Positions 20,289-31,104 of a stretch of 62,000 nucleotides of DNA are shown in pieces; the first letter of the stretch is position 1, and every line of letters begins with the position of its first letter. The position numbers were made by a program, and so were the translations under genes. This DNA is from Zygnema cylindricum. Lineage: Eukaryota; Streptophyta; Zygnematophyceae; Zygnematales; Zygnemataceae. The stretch lies in assembly GCA_037447655.1 (NCBI GenBank), contig JBBHKE010001526.1, forward strand, positions 1 through 62,000, in the 5' to 3' direction. The notes under the pieces were generated by a model, which had not been told where the DNA came from, searched no databases, and saw only the letters and a list, made by a program, of their open reading frames with translations.

Positions 20289-20975
20289 CCCATTCCCTCT
20301 CTCTCTCCCTCTTTCTTTGCCTCTTCTCTCCCTTTCCCCTACCCTCACTCTCTCCATTTTCCAATCCCTCTCTATTGCCAAATCCCATTCCCAGCTATTT
20401 TCCCTCTCTTTCACCTTCTTCCTCGCCAGCTCCCTCTCCTCTCCCTTTTCCTCTACCGCTGTCTCTTCTTTTCCATCTCCCTCTCCCTTTCCTTCTCCAT
20501 CTCTCTTTACATCGTCCTATCTATCTTCCTCTGCCTCTCCATCTCCCTCTCCCTCCTCTTCCTCTACCTCTCCCTCGCCCTCTCCTGTTCCTACTCCATC
20601 TCTCTTTCTATTGCCCTCTCCCTCTCCGTCTTCCTCTCCATCTTCCTGCCTCTCTTCCAGCCTCTCTTTCATTCTCCCTCTGTCTCCCGCTACCTCTCCC
20701 TCTCCCTCTTCAGTTCCCACTCCCTCGCCCTCGATCTCTCACTATTCGTCTCACTCGTCCACTCTCTCTCTTTCCCTCTCTTTTGTCCACTCTCTCGTTC
20801 CCTCTCTCTCTCCCTCTCCCATTAACCTCTCCATTGCCAACTCTCTCTCCCTCACTCTCTATATTCCTCTCCCTCTCTCTATCCCTCTCCCTCTCCCTAT
20901 TCTTCTCTCACACCCTTTACCTCTCTCCCTCTCCCTCTCCTTCTCCCTCTCCTACTCTTTATCCCTCTCCTAGCT
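20289..20975. repeat. CT-rich satellite, second block
   Basis: Imperfect (CCCTCT)n starts exactly at the Copia-J LTR end (20289). Multiple overlapping Ser/Leu/Pro frames are artefacts of composition. 20976-21035 is a short unique stretch. Confidence 0.8.
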
Positions 20976-21035
20976 GTGTTAGATGTCATATGTTTATAAG
21001 TTGGGTGCGCAATGACTTATATGACTATGTAAAAC

Positions 21036-21227
21036 TATCACTCCTTCTCCCTCTCCTACTCTCCCCTCTTTCTCCCTATCAGTACCTTACTCCTCTCTCT
21101 TCCGCCCACCTCTCCTTCTCTCCCATGCCTCTTCCTCCTCCCCTCCCCGTATGCCACTCTCCTTCTCCCTCTCTCTCACCCTCTCTCCCTCATCTCCCTC
21201 TTCCTCTCCCTCTCCCTCACTCTCCAA
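21036..21227. repeat. CT-rich satellite, third block
   Basis: Pyrimidine-rich repeats resume after the unique stretch and end at CCAAAGGGGGGATGGG, where strand composition flips. Confidence 0.75.
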
Positions 21228-21375
21228 AGGGGGGATGGGAGAGTGGGGACGGGGAAGGGAGAGATGGGAGCAGGAATGGAGAGAGTGAAAGGGGAGTGAG
21301 AGAGGGGAGGAGGAAGGTAGAGAGGGGAAAAGAGGGGAGAGAGGGGAAGGAGAATGGAGAGAGGGGAAAGTTTTG
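21228..21375. repeat. GA-rich block, inverted relative to the CT satellite
   Basis: About 150 bp of GGGAGAG-type purine sequence lies on the plus strand between two pyrimidine blocks. It could pair with the flanking CT repeats as a large hairpin. Confidence 0.7.
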
Positions 21376-21930
21376 GATCTTAAAATAAAATGCCCCATCC
21401 CCTCTCTCTCCCTCTCTCTATCCCTCTCCCTCACCCTCTATCCCTCCCTCTCTTTTTTCTAAGCTTCTCCCTCTCCCTACCCGTCTCGCTTTATCTCTCA
21501 TTCTCCCTCTCCGTCTCCCTCACTTTCTCCCTCTCCCTGTGTTTCTCCCTCTCTCTCACTACCTCTCTCCGTTCTCCTCCATCCCCCTGTCCGTCCCTAT
21601 TCCTCCTCGGTCTTCCACTGGCTCTCCCTCGTCCCTCTGCCCACCTGACTCTCTCCCTCTCCCCCTCTCTTTGCCACTCCTCCCTCCCTCTCCGTGCTCT
21701 CCCTCTCCCTCTCCCTCTCCCCCTCCCTCTCCCTATTCCTCTCCCTCTCCATCTCCCTTTTCTCCCTCTCTCTTCCTCTTCCACTACCTTTCCCTCTCCG
21801 TTTCCATCTCCTCTCTCCCTCTTTCATTCCCTCTCTCTCTTCCTCCCCCTCTCCCTCTTCCTCCCCCTCTCATTCCTCCCCTTCTCCCTCTCCCTCTCTC
21901 CCTCGCCCTCGCCCCTCTCTTTGTCCGTTT
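21376..21930. repeat. CT-rich satellite, fourth block
   Basis: Imperfect CCCTCT repeats up to the unique sequence TTTTCCATGGATAT. The overlapping frames in it are not credible genes. Confidence 0.8.
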
Positions 21931-22943
21931 TCCATGGATATAAAAACACATTGCCATGCAGACTTTAAGAAGAGTCAAATTTTAAAATAAAATGTTCAAA
22001 TTTTACGAAAAAATGTACAAATTATACAATAAAATGTATAGTTAGATGAGGAAGCAGTTAAAAACTCAACTATAGATTCAGTTGGGAACAAGTGTCACAA
22101 GTGTCCAAACGTCATTGTAACCTTTTCGAGGCTCATTCTAGCTTTCACAGAGTGACTCTTTGTCTAGTTTTAACTACTAAAATGAATACAATTATCTTAA
22201 CTTCCACCTGTTCATGTGATTTTATCCTTTTTTGCCTCTCCCCATTCTTACTTCTACCTTTGTGATCTATATGGTGTCCTATTGTAAAAACCTAAAACCC
22301 CTGAAAAACCCTAAAAATCTCTAAAACCCCTAAAAATACCCTTAAAAACACTCAGTCCTAAAAAACTCTAAAAACGCTAAAAAAACCCTAAAAAACCCAC
22401 AAACCCAGTGATTACCTGCGTTAATTCTATCTGTTTCTGGTTGCAATAGATTACTCTTGATCGCTCAAATGGCCAACCAATACTTTCAAATTTACAATTC
22501 TTACCAAAATCTAAAACACGATATAAACCATAAAAAAAAGTCCAATTCGCAATTGACATCACAATCTATAGTGTTATTGGTTCTACAATTCAAAATCACA
22601 ATCAAAACATCTCATTTTTACAAGTTAGTTCACAATCAACGTAAATTTTAACTCTAGAATTTCATTCACAATTGAAATCATAATACATTATAAAATTAAA
22701 GGTTAATGTAAGAACCACGACGACATGCGTCTGGCAAGACCCTCTTGTAAACAAATTTGTAAACTCCAATTTAGCGTGGATTTTTTAGTTGGATGAAAAA
22801 ATTTGATATGGTAATTTGTAAAATTCTTACGGTCCTAATGTTTTGAAAGTTCTAGTGACACCATTAAAATGATACAATTGTGGAAATGATACGTCGTTTA
22901 TAGAGACTAGTGGATGATGTGTAACGAAATGGATATAAAAAGT
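21931..22943. other. Unique AT-rich non-coding stretch with telomere-like motifs
   Basis: No gene is recognised. At 22285-22405 there are about ten degenerate AAACCCTAAAA / CCCTAAA motifs, resembling plant telomere repeat but far from perfect. Confidence 0.45.
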
Positions 22944-23599
22944 TAGAATTGTGTATCGGTAAGGATTTGCCGATAACCGGTATGGACCTTTTTTGGGGTT
23001 CCCTATAATCGATATATTGGTATGATATATCGGCATCGGTATTATCGCCAATAAATAACAGATAATATCGATTGTTTATCGGCGATAACACCGATATCGA
23101 TAACTATCGGCGATAACTGTACAGACCGTACAGATAAATGTCTGTACAGATAAATGTACGTACGGATAGTACACTCAACTGTACGTGTTATTCCCCGGAC
23201 GCGCAGCGGGCCCCCTTCCCTCCGATTTCAGTAAAAAATCGCAATTTTTCCTTGATTATTTCTACTTTAAGGGGGTTTTATTTGGGTTCCACACTCCCAT
23301 ACCCTTCCTAAATGTCCTTTTGACTGTTGCTTTTTACTTTAATGCATTTTCAGTTCATTTTACAAACGATCTGAAATAAGGCCGGGCAAAATAAATGCAT
23401 AAGTTGAAATTTGGACGATTATAAGCTATTGTCGCAGATTCTATATACATTGATTCGGTACATGGCGTTATTTAAGACATATTTCATATTTCTTCGTCCT
23501 GTTTTTAGTCCATCTTAGAGGCATTAATATACAAGTCTACGATGCCAAAATCTACCAACATACATAATCAATTAAATGTCATAATGTTAAAAATTAAAT

Positions 23600-23930
23600 T
23601 CCCAAATTCTCAATACTTCCCATCTTGCCAAATCACCAATTTCTCATTCAAAAAATTGTAAAATTCCTAGCTTACCAATTCTATATCTCCAAAATCTTCA
23701 ATGTCAAAACCCTCAAGATTCAATTCTAAAATTCTCAATGCTTCATATCTTGCCAAATCACCGATTCCACATTCTGAAAATTCTAAGATTCTTAACTAAC
23801 CAATTCTCAATCTCCAAAAACTTGCAATGTCAAAATTCTCAAAACCCATTTCCTAAATTGTCAATGTTTTATATTTCCAAAACCACCATATTCAAAATCT
23901 TAAAATTCTGCAATTCCTACTATTTAAATT
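23600..23930. repeat. ~125-bp tandem repeat inside the hAT element
   Basis: Three diverged copies start at about 23600, 23726 and 23850. Each has CTCAATRCTTC, CTTGCCAAATCACC, CCAATTCT and AATGTCAAAA in the same order. They lie between the hAT left end and the transposase stop, so in the transposase 3' region. Confidence 0.6.
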
Positions 23931-25250
23931 CTTTTTCATCACGAATATTTATAAGGGACTCCGTTGCTTTCCACGATCCTTTTAAAAAAACCAAATTTTC
24001 AACGGAATCCGGACTAAGCCGGTACCGTTTCGCCGTGGCAATTTGACCGGCCGCTGAAAATACCCGCTTCAAAGGAGCCGAGGTAGTGGGTATTGCTAAA
24101 ACTATTCGAGCTAATGGGCTCAATGCTAGAAAAAGGTGACATTTTCCGGCCCACATTTCAAAGGGTTCCTGGGTTCACTCCCGGAATGCTCTAAAATATT
24201 AAGTCCTTTGTAAAGTTGGATTTTATGGAGCAAATGGTCCTTGAACTCATGTGGAGTGAGGTCATGATCAGAATTTTTACGGGAACCTTCTATTTCAGAC
24301 CTCGAAGACGTCGGTAGATCTGTTTTTAGGGTCAAAAAAATATCATCATCATCGTCATTTTCTATAGCCACCTCTTTCACGATAGACACCTCTTTCACGA
24401 TAGACATATTTTCACTTTTCAAACTTCCACCATCAGCACCAACATCTGAAGGTTGAGAACTTAACATCTCCGCGTCAAACTTTTCGAGCAAAACATGAAG
24501 TATTTCTTCAGAAACCATTTCGGATGCAATTAGGTGAATTGTTGAATGCCTATCATTTTCAATTGAGGTGTTATGAACCACGCTCTTCAAACCCTTAAGA
24601 AGTGAGTTAACAGTAATGGGAACCCAACTCAATGTGACATAACTTTATCCTTCCAAAACTCTTTGAGCCACCATAAAAGGCTTTAAAAGAGTTACTCCTC
24701 TCTCAATAACAATCCATGAATCTTTGCTTAATTTTGCATTTATTGGAACCGCTGTTACCATCAAAGCACATAATGGTTCTTTCAAATATAAAATTGAAAC
24801 AAGCATAGAATAAGTAGACCACCACCTTGTAGCTACATCAGGCACCAATGACTTCTACTTAATTCCTAATTGAGTGGCAAAACATTTGAAAATGTCGTTT
24901 GCTCTCGAGGAGCTCTTAAAAAACCCTACTAGATTCTTGGTTGTTCTCATGTGTGCTAACACACTTGGACCTGCAAAGAATTTCTCGGTGGTCAACACAC
25001 CCGTGCCAATCATACGACATAGCTTTACCGACCTTTTTGATGGCATCCGCAGTGTCAGTCACACAAACTGCCACTACACACACTTTCAGAAATGTTGAAC
25101 CATGTTCTTATGTTTCTCTTATGTTGTTGAAATGTTTGCATTCCTCCTTAATTTTTTGTAAGTTCTCTAATTCTTTGACCTCCTCATCAATAATCTGTGT
25201 CCCATCCTCCTCCCCTCCTACAGTTTCTGATAATCCATCAAAATGAATAA
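23920..25250 (-). pseudogene. hAT transposase, broken
   Basis: Minus-strand pieces in order: SDTADAIKKVGK region (about 25050), VLTTEKFFAGPSVLAHMRTT and IFKCFATQLGIK (24855-25046), VPDVATRWWSTYSMLVSILY (the hAT core motif DVxTRWxSTYxML, 24780-24845), then TLLKPFMVAQRVLEG. After an acidic spacer (24240-24600) comes the C-terminal dimerisation domain LSPLARIVLAIPTTSAPLKR, VFSAAGQIATAKRYRLSPD, VENLVFLKGSW (about 23975-24130). Stops and frameshifts near 24640, 24850 and 25047 break the frame, and the N-terminal BED finger is not visible. It would be a nuclear cut-and-paste transposase; this copy is inactive. Confidence 0.85.
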
Positions 25251-25809
25251 ATACATAATTTTAGTTTTTTACTATTTTATAAAAAACTAGTATTTCCTCA
25301 AATAAGTGATGCTTGGTTACAGAATTTGCAAAATATGGTGGCTGTAAATGGCGGCAGTTTAACAGATGACACTTGTGTTCTTATGCTCTGCTGTTCGTCT
25401 TTTTTTTCGAAAAAAATTGATTCACAAATTTTACAATGTATTCTATTTTTTTTCGTTTCAGTAGCATAGTTTTAGAACTATAAAGTATTATTTTAAATTT
25501 TTTTACGTTTATGTGCAACGCTGTCCGTAATAATTTTCAGTTAAATAGATACGGAACATATTCTTATACGTGGCATGCCACGCTATATAATGTAAATTAT
25601 ATAGTACAGTATATTATAAAGTACTATAGTATGCGTGCTATATATTTTTGAAGTTATCACCGATATGGAATGTGTTGGTCTCGGACCGATATATCACGAC
25701 CTTTGACCGTTCGATAAGCGATAACTAACGGTATCGGTGTTATCGCGATATTTTTTTTACCGTTACACAACACTATAAAAATTACTCATATATACATATA
25801 CATATGTAT

Positions 25810-26202
25810 TAGTGTTGTCTATCGAAGCCCCTTAGCCGATATTCGATATTTACTTAATTTTGGGTACCCGATAATCGATATATCGCTTCAATCTATCGAG
25901 GAGGCCAATATCGCGATATTTTTGCAATATATCGGCTGATAATTAGATATATTTTCTACCGTGAAATATAGAAGTTGACGTTAGGTCAAAAAAAATTCAA
26001 AAGCCCCTCCCCCCTTAGTGGCGCGCTCTCAATAGATGGGTAGTTGGGGGGGGAGAGGGGACAGGGGGAACCGTACGATTTTTTTGTAACTTTTTCATAC
26101 GAATTTCAGTACGTCTTTCTATTGAGGCCTCTGACCGATCTATAATCGTTATATCGAAAATCGAATTTATCGCGATATATTTTTACCCGATACACAACAT
26201 TA
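25810..26202. mobile_element. Short non-autonomous hAT-like element (MITE)
   Basis: The left end is TAGTGTTGTCTATCG (25810) and the right end on the minus strand is TAATGTTGTGTATCG (26202), so it shares termini with the hAT element 35 bp to its left. It is 393 bp, without a coding frame, and rich in CGATATWTCG motifs. No convincing 8-bp duplication (ATATGTAT versus ATAAAATG). Confidence 0.65.
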
Positions 26203-27020
26203 ATAAAATGTGGTCAAAACCCATTTATTAAAAACAAGGGAGCACTAAATGCCCATGGTGAACTAAACCGCCACTAAAAATGTTGCGACAATATGCAACT
26301 CCTACAAAGAGCAACTGTTCGATTTGTGACCCAAGCAAATACAGGTTTAAAAAAAAAAAAAAAAAATAACAAACACATATACTGGTTTTGAAATAGGGTG
26401 TGGAGTAACGATGACAAAAAAGAAAAAAATAAATCACCGTTTTTTTGGTATAAACCCATGTGTTTCAACACATGCATAAGTCGAACCAATAACGATTTAA
26501 AATTTATCACATAAGATTAAGTAAACAAACAGATTATCCGTCAAACTCTACCGATTCATTGTTGGTAAGAAATACCTTCAAACTAGAAAAAATTACGATG
26601 ATGGTAAACTAGTACGTTTTTCGTTCAAGTTGAGGCTTTTGGTACCCACTTTAGAAAAGTTCCATTGGAATGTTTGTTCAAATATTTTGTTACAAGTGAT
26701 ATTTGTTTATACTAACATTATTAATTTGTACATATAATAATTGTATACAAATATTTGTATTATTAAATATTAATATTCGTATAAGTATTTGTTTTTACAA
26801 CAAATAGTGTACACTTTTTGTTGTAGAATTTGCGGTGGCAATTCTCAAAGAAAACCACGCAATTAAAAAAACTTCCCATGATCCTTTTCTGCATTGTTTA
26901 CCAAAATTCTAGACATAAATAAATATGATTCTACCTTTATTATATGAAAAATTATATTTTGTGGGAAGATAAAAATTAATAAAAGTGTATTGAAAAACTT
27001 GGACGGGTAAACTGTGTATA
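26203..27020. other. AT-rich non-coding stretch
   Basis: No gene, repeat family or terminal structure is recognised. There is an A run at 26349-26366. Frames on the minus strand are Phe-rich low complexity. Confidence 0.4.
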
Positions 27021-27789
27021 TGTATATATAAGCAAGGAGAGAGGAATAAAGAAGGGTAGAAAGTGAAAAGGGAATTGAGAGATGGTGATTGCTTGAGAGG
27101 GAGAGAGGGAGAAAAGCGAGAAGGAGAGGGAGAGTGGGGAATGGGATTGTGGGATTGATTGATAGAAGAAAAGAGGGAAAGGGAGAGGGAGGGAGGGGCA
27201 AAATGGAAAAGAGGGAGGGAGGGAAAAAGGGAGAGAGGGAGAGGGGGAAAGGTAGAGTGACAAAGCTAGAGGGTAAGAGGGAGGCAGAGATGGCAAGTGG
27301 GAGATAAGGTCAAAGAGATAAGGAGAGAAACAGCTGTGTTAAAAAAGAGGAAGCGAGGGTGAGAGGGAAAGAAGGATATATAAAGAGAGAAAGAGGTGGA
27401 GTGAGGAAGTTAGGGAGGGGCGGGAGAGTTAGTGAGGAAGTTAGGGCATAGGGGAAGAAGGGGAGACAAAAAGGGAGAGAGAGAGGGGATAGGATTGCAT
27501 CAGAGGGCGTGAGGATGAGGGGACAAGAGGGAGAGAGGGAGAAGGGTAGACGGGCATAGTGGGAGAGAGTGAGAGGGGGATAGGATGAAAAGGAGAGAGG
27601 CAGAGGTAAGAGGCAAAGGGGGAGAGAGGGAGAAAGAGAGAGGGGAAAGACAGTGGAGAAGGCAGAGAAGGGGAGATGGCGAGGGAAGAGGGGGCGAGGG
27701 GGATAGATGGAAGGGCGTGAGGGGGGAAGAGGGAGGGAGAGAAAGATAGAATGAAGGATAGAGAGGAAAGGGAGAGCGAGTGCAGGGGA
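27021..27789. repeat. GA-rich (GGGAGA)n tract
   Basis: Imperfect purine repeat on the plus strand, composition opposite to the 18-22 kb satellite. It ends exactly where the Copia-G 5' LTR begins and similar purine sequence resumes after its 3' LTR. Confidence 0.8.
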
Positions 27790-28269
27790 TGTTAAGGGTA
27801 ATTTCTGGTCTGTTTCCGTAGTCAACCTTAGTCTCATTTCGTCTTAGGTCAAACGAGACCATACTCCACTTATTCAAGTACGGTCTCGTCCACTTATTCT
27901 TTTGTCCTACGAGAACAAAGACCGTACTCCACTTATTCGAGTGCGGGATCGTCCACTTTAGTCTACTTTGTCCTATGTGAACAAAACCGTACTCAACTTA
28001 CTCAAGTGCGGTCTTATAATTGTACTTTTGGTCTTATTCTTTCCTTTTCTTTTCGTCGGTCAACTTTGTCTAATAGATTTGGTCTTTGTGTAACCGCCCA
28101 AATCTACTTTGTGTAGCGTAGTTCAGTACTATCTACAGTAATTAGCATTTTGTAACTTTGTATAAAAGGATCTCGTTTCATAATGAAATTATCAATCTCG
28201 ATCACACAATTCCAAATGTTTTGACTATCTCTATCTTTTATTATGGCGTCCAATAATCCTACTCCTATA
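27790..28269 (+). repeat. Copia-G 5' LTR
   Basis: 480 bp. It contains TATAAAAGG near 28162, 108 bp before the LTR end, a plausible core promoter. Internal degenerate repeats ACCGTACTCCACTTATTC / GGTCTCGTCCACTT recur three times (27850-28000). It ends CTACTCCTATA; the terminal dinucleotide is TA rather than the usual CA. Confidence 0.85.
28162..28170 (+). promoter_or_regulatory. Copia-G LTR TATA box
   Basis: TATAAAAGG in the 5' LTR, repeated in the 3' LTR near 30320. The gag ATG is about 80 bp downstream. Assignment is from sequence and position only. Confidence 0.55.
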
Positions 28270-29040
28270 GGTTATGGGCCAAACCACGCAACTTCCAATA
28301 ATATTCAGAAGTTCGATGGTTCAAATTTCTATGATTGGTCATTTTTTGCCATGCATCTTTTTAAGTTAGAGAAAATTTGGGATTTTTTAACAAGCACATC
28401 TAAACCACCAGTCATTAATACTACAGATGACGCGGCGACCAAAACAACCAAAACTCAAGAAATCGCGGAATTGAAAGTCAAGGACGACAACGCTCACGCG
28501 CGCCTAGTAATGGCGCTAACGACAGAAAAAACGCGACTCATTCGAGGCGCCCTCACGTAGGCCGATGCTTGGTCTCCTTTGACGGCCGCGTACGTACAAA
28601 CTGGTTGGGCGGCTCGTCGCATTCAAAAGCGAGCATTTTTCAATTTAATGAAGAAGACGACGGAATCGATGAAAGATTGGATAAGTACAGTTGACCTATT
28701 TTCAAGGAAGTGTGAAATGATTGGCGTAATCCTGTCTGATGAAGATTTGTCATCCACTTTATTAGGGGGATTGCCAGAATCATTCGCACCTTTCATCTCA
28801 TCTTTTGACAATCTTGAAAATCCGATCCCTTTTTACGTTTTATGTACAAAATTAATGCATGAAGAAGCAAAAATCTTGTCTACTTTGCATATAACCCTTC
28901 CCAAGTAAACGCGTACTTTGCTTCAAATTTTAAACCTAACTTAGGGGGGCCGCCGTCTGTCATTTGCAATTATTGCAAAAAGCCAAGACACACGGCAACC
29001 GAATGTCGCAAGCTGGCACGCAAAAAAGCTGCAGTGGCGT
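28243..29040 (+). pseudogene. Copia-G gag (starts inside the LTR)
   Basis: The ATG at 28243 is 27 bp before the LTR end; MASNNPTPI comes from the LTR and GYGPN from the primer-binding site. Copia Gag features follow: IQKFDGSNFYDWSFFAMHL (F-D-G-x-N-F-x-x-W), a TAG at 28558 where Gln (CAG) is expected, then ARRIQKRAFFNLMKKTTESM and LLGGLPESFAPFISSF (UBN2-like). A one-base shift near 28895 leads to PSVICNYCKKPRHTATECRK (C-x2-C-x4-H-x4-C knuckle, 28965-29006). Not functional. Confidence 0.8.
28270..28284 (+). other. Copia-G primer-binding site, half-tRNA initiator Met type
   Basis: GGTTATGGGCCAAAC directly follows the LTR; the first 11 bases match the complement of the tRNA-iMet anticodon region GGCCCATAACC. 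It is read in frame as GGT TAT GGG CCA (GYGP), a different phase from Copia-A. Confidence 0.75.
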
Positions 29041-29690
29041 CAAATTCTGTTGTTTTTAGAAAGCTTTAGTCCTCTTTATGCCTCACCTGTGAGAGAGAGT
29101 TGTTCAGGACTTAAGCTATTTTTGGTTGAGTTTGGTTCAGTACTTACCGAAATTAGTGTGACAGTGAAGTTGGGAGTTCACTGTTCATTCACACTTGGGA
29201 CACGTGTCGTCACTTGGGAGAATGCGTGAGTATGTCCTCCGTGGACGTACGGAAATTCGGCAGGACCACTAGACTTCATGAAGTCAATTCTACGGTGCCA
29301 AATCCTCTAATCGGACCGCTGACAGCCGCCGCCAACAAATCGTGACAATGCGTGACTAGATCATTATCACTTTACGTTGTCTGAACTTCGGTGTAAATAT
29401 TTGTGATAGAATGTTAGACGTGCGGCTGGAATGCCTCCGTACAGCTTAGTGTAGTTTCGGTGTATAAAAGTAGGACTTAGTGAATTTGATTTTTAGGAAC
29501 AAATGATATGAAAACTGTATACTCAGTTTTATGTAATTTCATTTCTACATATCTCACAGATTTGTGAGCGGAATTGATTGAAATTTTGTGTGTGTGTTTC
29601 TTTGTATATTATCTACAGTGTGGCAGGTTTTCAGGACGTTTAAATCGTTTTTCCGAAAGTTATAGTCTGTCAAAGTTGATGTTCAGCCAT
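29041..29690. other. Copia-G internal stretch without copia coding; possible inserted LTR
   Basis: It carries no protease, integrase or RT similarity. It has a TATA-like GTATAAAAGTAGG near 29461 and starts of TG type (TGTGAGAGAG at 29088), so it could be a solo LTR of another family replacing pol, but I cannot define both ends. CGGTGTAAATATTTG and CGGTGTATAAAAG are a short internal repeat. Confidence 0.35.
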
Positions 29691-29945
29691 CAGTATTTGT
29701 GGAAGCTTCCTCTCTTGATTTGTTCTACGATGACTACTGCTGCATCTTCTTCATCTTCAGTACCAGCAGTTGTCTCAGAACAACACATCAAGTTGCCAAC
29801 TTTCTCACCAAAGCTCTTCATCGCCCCCATTTTGAGCAGCATTGTTTCTTCTCCGGCCTTCGTCCTCCACCTTACTCCTAATTCTTCCAATTACCCTGTA
29901 TTTTTCATCTAAATTACTCCTTTGTAGTTTTAGCTTGAGGGGGGG
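29691..29945 (+). pseudogene. Copia-G RNase H C-terminal tail
   Basis: In the frame at 29699-29881 the residues HQVANFLTKALHRPHFEQH match the conserved end of copia RNase H (QLADxxTKALxxxxF). A short untranslated stretch and the polypurine tract then lead to the 3' LTR. This is all that remains of pol. Confidence 0.7.
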
Positions 29946-30426
29946 TGTTAAGGGCAATTTCCGGTCTGTTTCCGTACGTCAACCTTAGTCTCATTTCGTT
30001 TTTGGTCAAACGAGACCATACTCCACTTATTCAAGTACGGTCTCGTCCACTTAGTCTTTTGTCCTATGAGAACAAAGACTGTACTCCACTTTTTCGAGTG
30101 CGGTCTCGTCCACTTTAGTCTACTTTGTCCTATGTGAACAAAACCTTACTCCACTTATTCAAGTGCGGTCTTATAATTGTACTTTTGGTCTTATTATTTC
30201 CTTTTCTTTTCGTCGGTCAACTTTGTCTAATAAATTTGGTCTTTGTGTAGACGCCCAAATCTACTTTGTGTAGCGTAGTTCAATACTATCCACAGTAATT
30301 AGCATTGTGTAACTTTGTATAAAAGGATCTCGTTTCATAATGAAATTATCAATCTCGATCACACAATTCCAAATGTTTTGACTATCTATATCTTTTATTA
30401 TGGCGTCCAATAATCCTACTCCTATA
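29946..30426 (+). repeat. Copia-G 3' LTR
   Basis: 481 bp, collinear with 27790-28269 with scattered substitutions. It ends CTACTCCTATA; GA-rich flank (GGGGGAGGGGGGGAG) begins a few bases later. Confidence 0.85.
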
Positions 30427-31104
30427 AGGTCCCCTTTGAGGGGGAGGGGGGGAGATGAGGGGAGATGGGAGGGGGGGAAGAAGAAGGAGAGTGAGGGGGG
30501 AGTGCCTAGGTGTGCTCGTCACTTCAAATAATAGAGCATAATGATAGTAATAATAATAATAATGGAATGTTGGAATAATAATAATTTTCCGCCGAGAAGA
30601 ATGCAATGGGGTATTATGTTAGAGATTCAACCACCACCTTCGATATTTTGACCTCGACCAGGTGACTTTTCAGCCTTATATTAAGTATAGTTGAATATAT
30701 TTATATATACATATATATACATGTATATACATAAATATAGTATACATATGTATATATAAGTATATATCTATATGTATGCATATTATCATAATTATATATA
30801 TAATATAATTATCGAATAAATTATATATTTTATAGTTCAACTTATATATTATAAATTATATCATATGACAGCCTAGGAAAAAAGGGATTTAGGATAAGAA
30901 ATTTGAGGGTGTAAACTTTGTCGTTTTTCTCACTTTGTCCTTTTTCTCAAAGGATAGCACTCTAAAAAGAGAGAAATCACAAGAGAGGAGAAGCTAACAA
31001 AATTTAACGTCATTTTGGGTTTAATGATCTTAAGCCAACAATACATTAACAATTTTTGACATGCTTAACAATAACTTATCTATAATTTCCCAAACATCAG
31101 AGTT
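30427..31104. repeat. GA tract, TAA microsatellite and TATA-rich stretch
   Basis: The GA-rich tract continues to about 30510, (TAA)n lies at 30548-30565, and a (TATA/CATA)-rich stretch at 30685-30860 is nearly pure A/T. No gene is seen. Confidence 0.65.

Larger units (their letters stand above)
22944..25775 (-). mobile_element. hAT-superfamily DNA transposon with 8-bp target duplication
   Basis: The left end is TAGAATTGTGTATCGG (22944) and the right end, read on the minus strand, is TAGTGTTGTGTAACGG (25775); such TAGNGTTG ends fit hAT termini. The flanking 8-mers TAAAAAGT (22936-22943) and TAAAAATT (25776-25783) match at 7 of 8 positions, the hAT duplication length. Subterminal regions are rich in TATCGGNGATA palindromic motifs on both sides. 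A broken transposase lies inside on the minus strand. Length 2832 bp. Confidence 0.85.
27790..30426 (+). mobile_element. Copia-G, internally deleted copia element inserted in a GA tract
   Basis: It has two collinear LTRs (27790-28269 and 29946-30426), a primer-binding site at 28270 and a polypurine tract GAGGGGGGG just before 29946. The internal region keeps gag with a CCHC knuckle and the last RNase H residues, while protease, integrase and RT are absent. The LTRs begin TGTTAAGGG and end CCTATA. No 5-bp duplication is visible (GGGGA before, AGGTC after). Confidence 0.85.

Noticed and set aside
18330-21968. Ser/Pro/Leu-rich and Arg/Glu/Gly-rich frames of 60-340 codons
   Set aside because: Artefacts of CCCTCT/GGGAGA repeats; overlapping frames on both strands have the same low-complexity content.
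29574-29912. 112-codon plus-strand frame with TTAASSSSSVPAVV
   Set aside because: It overlaps, in another phase, the conserved RNase H tail (HQVANFLTKAL); the frame itself has no homology that I recognise.
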